Notes: a model not told the origin generated them from the sequence alone. A stretch of 64,000 nucleotides of DNA from Prorocentrum cordatum (GCA_963575745.1 CAUYUJ010014343.1:64542-128541), one strand, 5' to 3'; positions 1-10,390 are shown, numbered from the stretch's first letter. Translations and numbers: made by a program.

Positions 1-772
1 TAAACTCAGGGTCCGAGAAGGCAAGAAAGACTCTATCTTCCAGTCGTTCAATGAAAGACGCACCCTCATCAAGGTCGGCGAGGGCTCGAAAATCTGCAAG
101 CAACTGACAAGCCCACGGCGAGGCCCACCTCGAAAGCCGCTTCTCGGGCGTCACCACTGGTTGTGAAACTTCAAAGTGCCCAAACAGCGCAGTGGGGACC
201 TGTTGGTTAGCCAGCGGTGCACGCGACAGAGACTGCCGATGGCGCAGGCGACGAATAGTAAGCTCCGTCTCCAACGGGACAAGACGCCACCAGCGGAGCA
301 CAGCAGCAGAAGTCATCGACTTAGGGTGACCTGGAGCCTCCCTGTTACACGCCCCCCCTCCCATCGCCCTTCGAGCATACCCGGCCACCATATTGCTCAG
401 CTTAGATACATCCTGCGGCCTCGGCGTGAAGCCTTCAAGACCAGAAAGTGCAGTATTATATATCTTTGAAATAAATATACAGCGGCGAAGCCTATGGGGA
501 ATTCCAGGAACACTCCAGAATCCCCCAAGAGAGTACCAGGCTCGTTACAAAGCTTTTCCCCGAGACTTCAATTCAGGCCCAAAGTTAGACGCCCTCGAAG
601 CCATCATAAACCCAAGACTCTTGATTTCCAACGAGGCAGCACCAGGAAACGTAATGAGACCATCCCGAATCTCCCGAAGATCAGCGGCAGCTCCAGGACC
701 ACGTAGAGACAACAGAGTATCCTGCTTAGTAATATTCTGCTTAAAACCGCACGGCTGAAGGGCATAATCCAG
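1..772 (-). pseudogene. LINE RT thumb and C-terminal region, fragmentary
   Basis: Minus-strand translation continues the RT sense. A segment at about 570-770 includes SLRGPGAAADLREIRDG, and one at about 1-460 includes SGLEGFTPRPQDVSKL and LRWWRLVPLETEL. These are separated by stops and frame changes. The style (short aromatic and Arg-rich helices after the palm) fits the thumb and connector of the same LINE. The element runs off the window, so any RNase H or zinc knuckle would lie to the left. Identification rests mainly on position and continuity. Confidence 0.5.
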
Positions 773-1777
773 CTACTGGTTGGATCTCACACTCTTGTTG
801 ACTAGAATCATCGTCGTATGACCAGCAAGCTTCTTCGTCAAATCGTCGGCATACTTAGTTAGTGGGAGATCCACCACTTGGCTAGTGAGAGGACAGCGTG
901 CACGCATAAGAGCAGAGAGCGGATCCCATTGATGCTGAGGATCGCTCCACTGACACACTGGCGGCAGAAACGCCCGCACGAACGTGTTCACGGCAAATCT
1001 ATCCCCCATCAGCCCCCCACAGCCCGGCTTCAAAATGACATCCCCGTCGCTCCCCTTGAGAATCGTCATAGCACAACCCATGCGCTGTGCACCATCTCCC
1101 CTATCCTGTTCATGAAATAGATCAGACGCTGCAACTCGCATGCACTGCCTATCGCTGGAGGCAAACGCATTCGTGAGGTCATGGGCATTCGTGATGAAGG
1201 AGAGCCCGCGCTGCTCCAGCCACCAGCCCGTCGCATTGTGCGCGATGAGAGCCCCCTCCCGCCTCCGATGCTGCAAGAACCCATGGTCCTGGACAGAAGC
1301 CCGAAGGGACCCTTTTTGCCTCATGAGCCCAGCCACCCACGCCTTCCCCAGCGGTTCGAGCAAATATATCCACCTAGACTTGCCGTCAGGTCGCGGAAGC
1401 GGCACAGCGCGACTGACATGCCACCTCAGCGGCGCACAGTGACAATGTCGCACAAGAGACAGCGCACGCAATAACAGCTCTTGCCCAAAACTCATATCAG
1501 GAACAGATTGTGACATCCCAAGACCTTCCCCTCTGTGAGACCAGGCCTTCCCAGGATGCAGAAGCATCCACCAGAGCTCCAAGGGGGGGCACCACTCGGG
1601 AACCGCGCGACGCTTGCCTGCTTTATTGATCGCAAACTTCAGGAACCTGTAATCCCGCTCGGCCTGAGAAACTTCGACTTCCGAGAAAAAAAAGCTGCCC
1701 GCGGAGAACTCCTCGCAGAACCTCCTCCTTCCAAGTACCCCAGGACTCGACCACCCGACTCCCCATCCCTCCTGCAC
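773..1777 (-). pseudogene. LINE reverse transcriptase, fingers and palm
   Basis: An open frame of 334 codons with reverse-transcriptase landmarks in order. The finger region is at about residues 118-150 (VPLPRPDGKSRWIYLLEPLG). Motif A with its first catalytic Asp is at 200 (HDLTNAF), a motif B-like GCGGLMGD at 252-259, and motif C YADDL at 309-313 with the paired catalytic Asps. In the family these residues bind the metal ions for DNA synthesis. The first 50 residues are out-of-frame overlap with the linker and probably not real. The frame stops at 773, just after the palm, and thumb-like sequence continues in another frame below, so this copy cannot make a whole enzyme. Confidence 0.8.
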
Positions 1778-2192
1778 TGCCTTTCTTCGAAAACTGGGCC
1801 ACTAAACTGGCTGAATCCTCCACCACTCCTCGCACCGCTTGATAATCTCGCTTCTTAGGGCCCCACCGAGACCCTGCCAGACGTCTAGCTATCCTCGAGG
1901 CCTCCGCCAGGCGTCGAGCCCGCCAGTGCTCTTGAAGCTCTGCAACTAAATCTTGCTGCGCAAGAAGCCGTTCACGACGACGATGTGTTCGATTACGCTT
2001 AGACAAATCCCGTAATCGTGCAGCAATCTCCTCCTCCTCCTCCTCCGAAGTAGTCCCCTCAAGCCGTCGTCGAAGCCGAAGTCGCTCCGCAAGAAGCTCC
2101 TCTCGCTCCTGCCGAACACTCTGCCGAACGTCACTTACAAGCGTCGCCTCCGTGGGAATCTGCTGTCCAACTTCGATCATAATCATATTCAT
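1623..2192 (-). pseudogene. LINE linker between endonuclease and reverse transcriptase
   Basis: An open frame of 189 codons that overlaps the end of the endonuclease frame and runs into the start of the RT frame. Residues 25-110 are very rich in Arg, Glu and Leu, with a run of six Glu, and look like a charged coiled coil. Such linkers are usual between endonuclease and RT in this kind of element. The frame shift relative to both neighbours marks at least one indel on each side. No catalytic motif is visible. Confidence 0.6.
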
Positions 2193-3246
2193 ACGATCGA
2201 AAAAAAGAGTCAGCCGTCACCGAATTCAAACCAGCGTCCAGAGAGCCCCCTTCAGCTTGAAGTCGTCGCTCTAAGGCCTCTAGGAATTCACGACGACGCG
2301 TACCACCCCTCACACATCTCATGATCAGGTCAAAGTTCCAGAACGGCCTCTTCGCTTGTGCTTCCTCAGTGCCAGCAGGCGCCAGCTCGTATGGGACAAG
2401 GGCATGCACCACTAAGTGATCACACGGCTTAGCCTTAGGAATGATTTGAAGATCCCGACTGAGTCCGCGCAGGGGTCCCGCAGCCTTCATCACGTGCACC
2501 AGAAGTCGGGGCAGACAGACATAGTCGATGCGCGACGCGTGACCCCTGCTCGAGTAGAAGGTGGGCGCATACCCCCGAAAGGTATTGGCAGCCTGTAGAT
2601 CATGCGCGGCCAAGATGGGACCCATCACGACACCTGCATAGTGAGCCTGCGTAGCCGTCCCACTCGGCACCACACTCAAATCATCATATGCCCATTTGCC
2701 ACTGTCGTCCCTGATTCGACCCAATCCATCATTGAGGTCACAGCAGAAAATTGGCGTCGTCCGCGACGGCAGGGAGGCAAGACATGCTGCAATCCACTCC
2801 GCCAAGCGATCACACGTGGTACGATAGCAATCCTGTGCCGCAAGCTCTCCCGGCCGCGGCGGGAAATAGGCAGCAACCACCGTCACATCCAGAATACCGT
2901 TCTTCGCACGGGTGAGCAATCCTCTTCCACGGATAGATGCGGGCGCAGGTGTAACTTGCACAATGTGCTCAGCCTTGACCTTCCTGCCCCAGATGATGCT
3001 GCACCCGCACGCGTTAGTCACATAGGGCGACGTCACATAGCCAGCGTCAATGCATAACCTCTGGATGTTCTTCTTCTCGCCAGCATTGATCATCCGCCTC
3101 CTGACCGTCGTGCCTGTAGTTGCTTTCTGCTTGGTTCCAATACCTGCGGCAGCATCGAAATGTGCCATTCGCCGAGCAATATCCTCAACCCTGTCAAGCG
3201 TATTGGCAGATAGGGGATTGTAACTCCCAACTCTGAGATCAAACAT
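2131..3246 (-). pseudogene. LINE endonuclease domain (EEP/APE-like)
   Basis: 371 codons from the ATG at 3246 to a stop at 2131. The frame stays open further upstream, but that part is proline-rich translation of a GGA-type repeat, so 3246 is the better start. Endonuclease/exonuclease/phosphatase landmarks appear in order: CCDLND at about residues 168-173 (catalytic Asp/Asn), NTF near 221, RIDYV at 239-243 and CDHLVV at 275-280, the Asp-His pair that ends the active site. In the family this domain nicks target DNA so that reverse transcription can be primed there. The domain looks intact. The frame ends in a basic stretch, after which the protein continues in another frame (1623-2192). Annotated as a pseudogene because the downstream frames are broken. 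Confidence 0.8.
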
Positions 3247-3332
3247 TCCCACTCGGCACAGCAGCCAGCAGCGGAGAAACACCAACAATTCCACGTATTT
3301 TGGGGTAAGAGTAAGTGTAGCTACATTATCAG

Positions 3333-3480
3333 ATGCGCCCCGCGAGTGTGCACCTGTGCCCAGGGGCTGGAGAAGGAGGAGGGGGAGGAGGAGGCGGACA
3401 CACGCAGGCAGGCAGAGGGGGAGGAGGGGGGGGGGGAGGAGGAGATTCGGGCCACACGCAGGCAGGCAAAGGGTCCCACG
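3333..3480. repeat. GGA/GGGGA-rich simple repeat
   Basis: Purine-rich low-complexity DNA with two imperfect copies of a block ending CACACGCAGGCAGGCA (about 3400 and 3453). It lies just 5' of the LINE start. Open frames across it encode only Gly/Arg or Pro runs and are not treated as genes. Confidence 0.7.
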
Positions 3481-3494
3481 CGCAGAATCGAGAT

Positions 3495-3650
3495 TTAGGT
3501 CGGGCATGTCCCCCCATTCGGATTCTGGAGGAAACACACAAATCATTCAACACAAATTCAAGATAACCAAAAAATGCTCAAAACATTGTCCCCAGACTAT
3601 TTTTTGACTATGCTTGAATATTCCTCCTGTAGAGGGATATGCGCGACTTA
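3495..3650 (+). mobile_element. Family A TIR element, copy A1
   Basis: Full-length copy. The left end is TTAGGTCGGGCATGTCC. The right end has the family core (CCTCCTGTAGAGGGA, then GCGCGACTTA), the inverted complement with a few changes. The interior carries the family block CAGACTATTTTTTGACTAT. The flanks ATCGAGAT and CTCAAGAT match at 6 of 8 bases, which suggests a worn 8 bp target duplication. Confidence 0.85.
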
Positions 3651-4333
3651 CTCAAGATGTTAGACGACCACACGCAGTGCCTCGGGAACATCAGGATTGC
3701 GCAGGGAACTCTAGGCGACGTGGACAACTCTGGTCAGGACGTCCGCGATCGTGAGGTGCAGCATTGCGCAACGCAGCGTGGACGACTGGCCTGGAAAATG
3801 GACACACAAAGTACCACATGCAACCTCCTCGACTCCACCGGAGGTGGCGCCGGCTGCCGCGGGATAGCTTGGCCGAGGATGGAGCGGGAACAAAGAATAC
3901 AAGCGCTGATGGGCGTCGGGCTAATGGCTACATCGTTCGAAGCGCGAGCCTGGCGGCAAGCCCGCCGACCACGTCTCGCTTCGGTTCATGGCGGGCAGCC
4001 GCTGCAGAACGCAACTGGGTATGCCTTGGGCTTGAGCTTGCAGCGCGCAAGACGCTGCATCAGCAACACTCGGGAAGAGGAGAAACGACGAGCTTGATGC
4101 AGGGGAGGTGCACGACGGGGGCACATATGATTGTACGACATGGTGCGGGAGATAATGAGGCGCCAAGGCGGGGTTTGATCTGGTACGATACGGTAAGGTG
4201 CGTTGCTGTGCGATACGATATTGTGGCCAAATGTTGTGCGAATGCCAGAGAACAAAAGCAGCGATATGGTGCGGCATCGGTCTCTTCATCACACAGTTCG
4301 CGCGAGATGGTATCGCGGCACTGCGTGCATCTC
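3651..4333. other. Intergenic DNA without a recognised gene
   Basis: Open frames exist (for example plus 3639-4097), but their translations lack recognisable domains and overlap frames on the other strand. Around 4190-4240 there is a short stretch of repeated TACGATA-like words. Nothing else stands out. Confidence 0.4.
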
Positions 4334-4528
4334 CAGGGGAACGAACAATTACATAACATAAAAACTCGGAGGTCCGCGCGGAGTTCTTGGATCCGCGCTG
4401 GACCTCCCTCTCTGGCGCGCGGAGCGGGCCAGGGGCGGCGCCGAGGGCGCCGCCAGGGGGCCCCAGCGCCGATCCGAGAAATCTGAGCAGACCTCTGAAT
4501 GTTTGTTTATGTCATTGTTCGTTCCCCT
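4334..4528 (+). mobile_element. Family G TIR element, copy G1 (full length)
   Basis: The most complete G copy, about 195 bp. Its ends are inverted repeats: AGGGGAACGAACAATTACAT on the left, and the complement of AGGGGAACGAACAATGACAT on the right. A second inverted pair follows inside (GGAGGTCCGCGCGG and GATCCGAGAAATC). The core is the GC-rich family signature GGCGCGCGGAGCG...GGCGGCGCC, which can fold on itself. Flanks ATCTC on both sides may be a 5 bp target duplication. Confidence 0.8.
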
Positions 4529-4646
4529 GATCTCGCGACGGGGCGGCCAATGCGCTCCCACCACAACACCGTTCTTGATACAGCAACGCCCGTGCTGTGA
4601 CGACCGACATGGGCGTGGGCAACGGCCACGGCTGGGGGGACTGACG

Positions 4647-4920
4647 TAGGGGGGGGGACATCGACCTGGGATCGGCGATACATGAACCCTAGGTCAAGGG
4701 TTAGGTCGGGCGCGTCCTCATACAGGCGGATTTTGGGCGACAAATGCAAGCATTCAAACCAGATTCAAGACTTGTCAAAAAAATAGTATGAAAATCGTCC
4801 GCGCACTATTGCCTGACTATGTTTGAATATTCCTCCTGTAGACGGACATGCCCGACTTGAATTTTTGGGGGGGAACATCGGCCTGGAATCGGCGATGCCT
4901 GAACCTGGGTCGAGGGTTCA
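4647..4920 (+). repeat. About 50 bp direct repeat flanking family A copy A2
   Basis: The sequence before A2 (about 4647-4700) is repeated after it (about 4870-4920). Both contain ACATCG(A/G)CCTGG, then ATCGGCGAT, then a GAACC...GGTC(A/G)AGGG block. The repeat is far longer than the 8 bp duplication expected from the element itself. Confidence 0.7.
4701..4859 (+). mobile_element. Family A TIR element, copy A2
   Basis: Full length: left end TTAGGTCGGGCGCGTCC, right end GGACATGCCCGACTT, with the usual interior (GACTATGTTTGAATATTCC). It is bracketed by a roughly 50 bp direct repeat of host sequence, listed separately. Confidence 0.85.
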
Positions 4921-4965
4921 CAGCACTTCCCCCAGATGGGATGGGCCCCAGGGCCCCACAGCCCA

Positions 4966-5140
4966 CGACGACGACGAAGACGACGAAGCTGACGCCGCCG
5001 GCACCGCCGATGACGACGACGACGACGACGACGACGACAACGACGACGACGACGACGGACGGACGGACGGACGGACGGACGGACGGACGGACGGACGGAC
5101 GGACGGACGGGCGGGCGGGCGGACGGACGGACGGACGGAC
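4966..5140 (+). repeat. GAC and GGAC microsatellite
   Basis: (GAC)n from about 4966 to 5057 with minor interruptions passes into a (GGAC)n tetranucleotide tract with a few GGGC units. It is open in several frames (Asp runs, RTDG repeats, Val or Ser runs on the other strand). I regard these as repeat artefacts, not proteins. Confidence 0.9.
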
Positions 5141-5770
5141 GACGACGAACCATCCCACACCCACAGGGGAAGGGCGGGCGAGGCAGTGGCACCCTTCACC
5201 ACGCCACGCCCACGAGGGCCACGACAACAAGGGGAGGGAACGATCCCGTTCGCGAGGCCTTCGGGAGGCTCACGGGCGCGTCCATCCATTGATAAGGGGA
5301 GGGGGGGCAACCCTGGACCATACATCGCCGACAGATCGGCGATAGGCCACCGATGGCGAATCCGCAAGGTTATGGGCCATGGGCGGTTTGGGCCTATCAG
5401 ACCCCCACCGGCGATCAGTGGGCGACTGGGGGTCAACGCATTCCCACATGAGCCAGTCCCCCCCTGTCGTTGCCCCTGAGGCGCCCCGGTTGCGCAGACC
5501 GTGCGGCCACGGCAGACTCCGAACCGTTGGCGGCGCTCAACCTTGAACACCTGCGCTGGGTCCGCGCGGCCCGAGCCTACGACATGGCATCGGGCAGGCC
5601 GCCCCTGAGCGCCGCGGCGCCTGCGGCGCCAGCGGGGATCCCAGCAGAGCACCTGCTGTGCCACGTCGGCGGGGCAGCCGGCAGACGCCCCGCCGTCGTG
5701 GAGGGTCGGGGCTGCCAGCCGCGCCAGAGATAGGCGCAGTGGCCGCTTCCGGCCACGCTTCGTCTGCCTG
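5141..5770. other. GC-rich unique DNA, possible unplaced exon
   Basis: 5470-5733 (plus) stays open with ordinary-looking composition (for example NLEHLRWVRAARAYDM). It has no recognisable domain and no neighbouring exon I can join to it. The rest is GC-rich DNA without a signal I recognise. Confidence 0.3.
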
Positions 5771-5778
5771 CCCCAGGC

Positions 5779-5938
5779 TGAAGTCGGGCATGTCCCCCTA
5801 CAGGAGGAAGATTCAAAAATAGTCAAAAACTAGTCTGGGGACGATTTGTTGAGCATTTGTTGACTATTAAAGAATATGCTTTGAGTATTTTATATTTTTC
5901 GCCCCAAATCCGCCTGTAGGGGGGCATGCCCGACCTAA
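5779..5938 (-). mobile_element. Family A TIR element, copy A3 (reverse orientation)
   Basis: Full length and inverted relative to most copies: it begins AAGTCGGGCATGTCCCCCTA and ends GGGCATGCCCGACCTAA. The flanks CCCCAGGC (5771-5778) and CCCTAGGC (5939-5946) match at 7 of 8 bases, a good 8 bp target duplication. Confidence 0.9.
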
Positions 5939-5969
5939 CCCTAGGCCTCCGTGCATCTTTCTCTAGGGA

Positions 5970-6082
5970 GAGACAACGGGTGCCGGTGCACCGCTGCTCC
6001 ACAGACCTCCTCTGCGGTGGCGACGGGGGCCTCCCAAGAGGCCTCCAAAGGCGAAAGCGAGCCAACGGTAGCGGTGGGGGCC
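5970..6082 (+). mobile_element. Family B TIR element, copy B1 (internally shortened)
   Basis: The left part, GTGCACCGCTGCTCC, and the right part, GGTGGCGACGGGGGCCTC ending in AACGGTAGCGGT, match the ends of the better copy at 14138-14290. The middle is missing. It is followed directly by family M. Confidence 0.6.
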
Positions 6083-6262
6083 CGGCCACAAGAAACCTTC
6101 CACCAAAAACCTAACCCTGAGACCCCAGGACGTCCGTCGATTTTTGGTGTGGGAACGTCACGCTTTCCATGACAAAACCAGCGAAACCCAAGAAACCAAG
6201 GGCACCCTGGAGGCAAGCAGGGTATTTCTTGGCATGGGCCTGCACTGTACTCTGTGTCGCCG
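6083..6262 (+). mobile_element. Family M element, copy M1
   Basis: About 180 bp nearly identical in plan to 44775-44953. Shared blocks are GGGGGCCCGGCCACAAGAAA, CCTGAGACCCCAGGACGTCC, GTGGGAACGTCACGC and TTTCTTGGCATGGGCCT. The two ends are roughly inverted repeats of each other (GGCCC...CAAGAAA). Confidence 0.7.
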
Positions 6263-6325
6263 TGCCTCTCGGCGAGGCGCAGCCGCTAGGAAGCATCCCG
6301 AGGCTGGAAAACCGCCGACAACCCA

Positions 6326-6417
6326 CGATACTAGATGGGGTCCGACTTCGGCGATGCGTCGGCGCGGTCGGCGCGAGATGCGGAGCGATTCTCCGACCCC
6401 ATTCAGGAGGCCTAGAG
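6326..6417 (+). mobile_element. Family L element, short copy L3
   Basis: Starts TAGATGGGGTCCGAC and ends TCCGACCCCATTCAGGAGGC, the inverted ends of family L. Only about 60 bp of GGCGATGCG-type interior lies between, so this is an internally deleted copy. Confidence 0.6.
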
Positions 6418-6929
6418 AGAACGCCGCGCGAGAACTCGTTCCTCCTCAGCGTCTCCGCGCGGGAAGCCGCGGGGACGGCTCCTCGGAGGACGGGGCCGAC
6501 ACGGGATTCTGCAGGCGCCCTCCGGGCTGCAGGGGGACGGACGAGGGAGGAGACGAAGCGAGGACGAGGATACACTCGGGGGAGGATAGATCGAGCACCT
6601 CTGAGGTCTGGCGGCTCTGGAGGACGTCGGGCGCCGCGGCCCTCTCAGAGCGCTCCGGCACGGGTCTGTCCTCGCCCGAGCCCCGTCCGCATCCAGGGGA
6701 GGGGAGGAGGACTGTCACGTGTTCGGCGAGGGGCCTCTTGTTACCCGTCGCTCCTGGGCCGTCTTCGGCGTTCTTCGGACGGTCTTCGACGAACTTCGGC
6801 GGTCTTCTGACGGTATCCAGCGGTTCCTGGGGGTCGTTGGCGGTTTCCAGCGGTCTTCGGCGCGAAAGCCAACAAAAACTTCGCCCCCACGAGCGGACGA
6901 GGCAGGAGAGAGGAGGAGAGTGGGGCGAC
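6418..6929. other. GC-rich DNA with degenerate TTCGGCGGTCTTC repeats
   Basis: Between about 6770 and 6880 the words TTCGGACGGTCTTCGACG and TTCGGCGGTCTTCTGACG recur in an imperfect tandem pattern. Long overlapping open frames on both strands have no recognisable domains. Confidence 0.4.
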
Positions 6930-7067
6930 GACATCTATACACATGCGCTGCCCCCTGGCCAGGCCCTTCCTGAACCCAGCGGCGGTGTATACGCCACGCT
7001 CTGGGCGTATACACAACCCCTGGGCCGAGGGAGGGCCCAGCCATGGGGGCAGTGGATGTGCATAGAT
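6930..7067 (+). mobile_element. Family P TIR element with internal hairpin
   Basis: About 138 bp. The left arm (ACATCTATACACATGCGCTG, then CCCCCTGGCCAGGCCC) is matched by the complement of the right arm (AAATCTATGCACATCCACTG, then CCCCCATGGCTGGGCCC). In the middle GTGTATACGCC pairs with GGCGTATACAC. Single copy here. Confidence 0.7.
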
Positions 7068-8471
7068 TTCATCGCCCGAGGGAGGTGGTGGGAGGGAAAA
7101 GGGCAGGGGGGGGAGAGGAAGGCCAAGACATCTCCACTGGCACGTGTCACGTGTCAGAGGCTTACATGGTGGGCCGGAGCAGTTCCCCTCCTCCTGCTCC
7201 TCATCATCCCCTTACTCATCCTTCTCTTACCTCTCATCCTTGAGTTCCCGACACCAAACTGAAAGCACTGAATGGCAGGAGCTCTGTCGGTCGTCGTCTC
7301 CCTTTTTCCGTCTGTATGTCTGTTCTCCTGATCCTTGACTGTCGAACGCGATGGTCAGGCAGGAAATCTGCGCAATGCCCAGTGGTCCCCTAGCATGCCG
7401 TGCCAGCGCGCGATAACTTTAAATGGAAAGCAAATGATGCCAATAAATATCTAGAGTGATGCTGTCCGCCCCCCAGGCTCTCAAGAGGCCCCCGAGAGCC
7501 CCAGAGGCTCCCCAGACGCCCCCAGGAATCCCCAAGAGGCCCCCAATAGGACCCAAAAGGATCCTGATGCTCTTCCTCCTCCTCCTCCTCCCTCCTCGTC
7601 TTCAGGGTCGGCGGCACCGGGCTTAAGGCCTTCTCGATATCTAAGATGACGCTGTCCGCCCCCCACACCCCCCGGGCGAATTTTGCCATGCCCACTGCCG
7701 CTGGAGTTCCCGAGCCACGTCAACATCATCCCCCTCCTCCGCCTCCGCCTCCCCTTCCCCAACCCTCCTCGCGCTCGTCCTCTTCCTCCGTCCTGAGTCA
7801 TGGCACCGCCAGATGGCAAGACGAATGCAGGAACGAAGGGGCTTCCCTGGCCGCGGCGGGCCTCGTCTACGAATCGGTGCCCCGACCCAAACCCGAGCAC
7901 CCGAACCCTTCCTGAGCCCAGAGGGATCCTTATGTCCGCGCCCTGGCTGCATCCCTCCTCCGTCCTCTCCCTCATTGTCCGCCTCCTGTTCCCTCACACT
8001 CCTCCCCATCTCGATCTCGCCCTCCCCCTCCTTACAATTTCTCCTCCTGCAACGGAGGCGGCCTGAGGTGTAGTGAGGGGTTAAGGTGGAACAGGAAGAG
8101 AAGCGGTGGGAGGACAAGGGGTGAGGATGATGAGGTTGGATGGGGTTTAAGGAGGGGGGGTACTTTTTGTTCGCAATGAATTGTCCACTCCACTGTTGGT
8201 GCATTCGTCCCATCCACCCACCCACAATGTGTTTTTAAAATTATTTTTTTCCCTAGGTCCGTTCGTCCACCCACAACTTGGTTTGCAAAACCAATGCGGC
8301 GGCGATTGCGACGAGTGCTAGGGGTTGGCTGGTGCATCTCTGCGGCCGCGCTAGCCCGCGCCTTCTCGCGCGCGCGCAGCGGCCAGCTAATTTGGCCGAC
8401 CGACGCGGCCGCGGTGGCGCTGACCGCTGGGCACTTCCCAGCGGACACCTCAATGCGAGTCGGCGAGTTGG
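7068..8471. other. Low-complexity and unique DNA, no gene seen
   Basis: 7470-7560 is CCAAGAGGCCCCC-type low-complexity DNA. A block ending CTGTCCGCCCCCCA occurs twice (about 7460 and 7648). 7560-7600 and 7730-8040 are CCT/TCC-rich. ORFs crossing these regions are Pro/Ser or Arg/Gly runs. Confidence 0.5.
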
Positions 8472-8493
8472 TCCGTAGCCATTTTGGCTCAAG
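8472..8493 (+). other. Dinoflagellate spliced-leader sequence (genomic relic)
   Basis: These 22 bases are T followed by CCGTAGCCATTTTGGCTCAA and a final G, an exact match to the conserved leader that dinoflagellates trans-splice onto nuclear mRNAs (known from the literature). In a spliced-leader RNA gene the leader is followed by a GT donor. Here the next bases are GCTCGG, and I see no snRNA-like downstream part. This therefore fits better as a leader carried back into the genome by retroposition of a mature mRNA. What follows (8494-8690) would then be the old 5' end of that message. I do not see a clear ATG-started gene there. Confidence 0.8.
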
Positions 8494-9457
8494 GCTCGGC
8501 ACGCGCAAGGACGATCGAATGATTTCGACGTGAAGCGCGAGTGGCCCGTCTAGCAGAATTGAATGGCAATGTTGAACAACAGTGGTTTCCCTACGAATTC
8601 GCAGGAGCGCAAGCGCAAGCATTTGTGAAAGATGAAGTTGCGAAACAAGGTGGTTCTAGATGTAAACCCATACGAAATCAAAGATTGTTGAAGGATTCCG
8701 GCATGCACGCGCGACGACGCGTGCGTGCGCACTTCGTTCCACTGGTTGCCAGGGATTCCTCCGACGGCGCGCGCGCAAGGGCGTTCGAGCGATTCCGACA
8801 TGCGCGCGCGAGAGACCCGTTTGGTAGCATGTTGTGGGCGTGTGCGAACCCATGCTGTTTTTTCCAATGAACTCGCATCAGCCTGGGAACAAACTTTGTT
8901 TGAACATCCGTGTTGCGAGACCTCTTTTTTATATTAAGACACGGGGCATCCGATTTTGAAAACCTTACAAACCTAGGGTGTTGAAGGACTTCGGCACGCG
9001 CGCGCGACGACGCGCGCGTGGGTAGTTCGTCCCATGTTTTGAAAGCGGTGATTGAAAACTGATGGATTGTTACAAACGACCGTGCGCGCATCGCATTTTC
9101 GGCAAACGACGAGGGGTAAGGTGGACAATTGGGCAGAATCGTATGATAATTGAGATACGAAGCGGAGAACCGTCGATTCCGCAGGGGGGAGATCCGATTG
9201 GTCTTTTAGAGCGGATAATAGAAGAGCTTGGGCTGTATCAGAAAGGTCCTGAAGTCTCGCAGCAAGAATCATCCGAAGACGTGCCGAACGATGTCTCCAT
9301 CATCCTGCTGCTGCTATTCACCCTGGTTTCCCCCTCCTCCTCCTCCTCCTGTCCCAGCTCCTCCTACTCCTCCTCCCTTTGCTGCTTGTACGGTGCCCAT
9401 CGCGTTGCAAGGTGCCAGGTCAATGTGGGCGATTCCCTCCCCATCTGGTCTTCTCTC
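8494..9457. other. Unique DNA after the spliced leader, with a diverged 60 bp repeat
   Basis: GTTGAAGGA(T/C)T(C)CGGCA(T/C)GC followed by GCGCGACGACGCG occurs at about 8687 and 8978. The first copy can form a hairpin through GCACGCGCGACGACGCGTGC. The plus frame 8541-8870 is open and not low-complexity, but it begins with GTG and has no recognised domain. 9330-9370 is TCC-rich. Confidence 0.35.
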
Positions 9458-9650
9458 GGCGGCGAGCGAGGGGGGGAAGTGAGAAGGAGAAGGCCTTCTC
9501 AGGCGGCGGGACTTCTCAGAAGCCCTCGCGCCGTGTGAGAGGCTGTCTGCGTCTTCGAGGAGGGCCCAGACAACTTCTCAGGAGGCCAGGGCACTCCCGA
9601 GCCTTCTGGGGAGGCCCGCCCCCTTGCACCTCCCCCCTGGCTGCCCGCCG
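9458..9650 (+). mobile_element. Family N TIR element, copy N1
   Basis: Begins GGCGGCGAGCGAGGGGGGGA and ends TCCCCCCTGG, then CTGCCCGCCG: the inverted GGCGGCGAGC ends, with a worn right side. The interior repeats CTTCTCAG(A/G)AGGC. It matches 47071-47214 and 50974-51171. Confidence 0.75.
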
Positions 9651-10388
9651 ACTCTCAGCAACTGTCTCTCCCGATGGGCCTGTTTCCCGCCACCACCGCC
9701 ACAAGATGGAGGGGGGAAGGCGGTGGATGATACTGCTATGAGGATGTTTTCGTACAGCTTCGATGTGCTCTCAAGTGTCCTCCTGAATACCCAGGGCTTC
9801 GGGCGACGCCGCCTGGTGACCAGCCACGCTCCCGCGGCTACCGTCCCAATGGAACAGGAACCGACGGCGGAGAGAACAAGCGAGGATTCTGCGATGAGGA
9901 TTCTGCTATCCTGATCAGCCCAACAATGAGCACCAGTGTGGGGCCAACGAAAAGATGCGGCTGAGGACACAACCGCTGCGTGTCGCCCCTCCTCTCCCTC
10001 CATCCCTCCTCCTCCCTCCCGCTCCCCACCTCCTTCCTCCTCCCTGCCCCTCCCCTCCCCTCCCTCCCTCCTCCTCCATTCCCCTCCCCTCCCTCCTCCT
10101 CCCTCCCTGCCCCTCCTCCCTCCTCCTCTTCATCCTCTCTTTTCCTCCTCCCCCATCGCCCTCCTCCCACGCCCTCATCCCTCCTCCTCTTCTCCTCTTC
10201 TCCTCCCCCCCTCGCCCTCCTCCCTCCTCCTCTGCTCCTCCTCTTCTCCTCCCCAACTTCTCCTCTTCCGCCTCCGCTTCTCCCCCCCCCCTCCCCCTGG
10301 GTCATGATGCGATTGGCTCCAGATACTTTCCAGGTTTTTCCAGAGAATCTGGCGGCCCTCGTTTCTGCGGTCCGAGTGGAACGTTAGT
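9651..10388. repeat. CCT/CCCTCC microsatellite region
   Basis: 9990-10300 is almost pure CCT/CCCTCC on the plus strand. Open frames in it are Pro/Ser/Leu or Arg/Gly/Glu runs. 9651-9985 is GC-rich DNA without a recognised feature. Confidence 0.8.
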
Positions 10389-10390
10389 AG

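Larger units (their letters stand above)
1..3246 (-). mobile_element. Decayed non-LTR (LINE) retrotransposon, cut by the window edge
   Basis: Reading right to left, this block holds an apurinic-type endonuclease, a basic coiled-coil linker, a reverse transcriptase and the start of an RT C-terminal region. This is the order of endonuclease-bearing LINEs. The parts lie in different reading frames with overlapping ends (2131, 1623, 773), so the copy is broken by at least three frameshifts or stops and is presumably dead. The 5' end is near 3246-3340, next to a GGA-rich stretch, and the 3' end lies beyond base 1. It is listed as one element because the domain order and strand are continuous and no unrelated DNA separates the parts. 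Domain identities come from motifs. I infer that it is a dinoflagellate lineage from the genomic context. Confidence 0.85.

Noticed and set aside
8472-8600. Functional spliced-leader RNA gene
   Set aside because: The leader is not followed by a GT donor and no snRNA-like downstream part is visible. A retroposed leader is the simpler reading, though a GC donor cannot be excluded.
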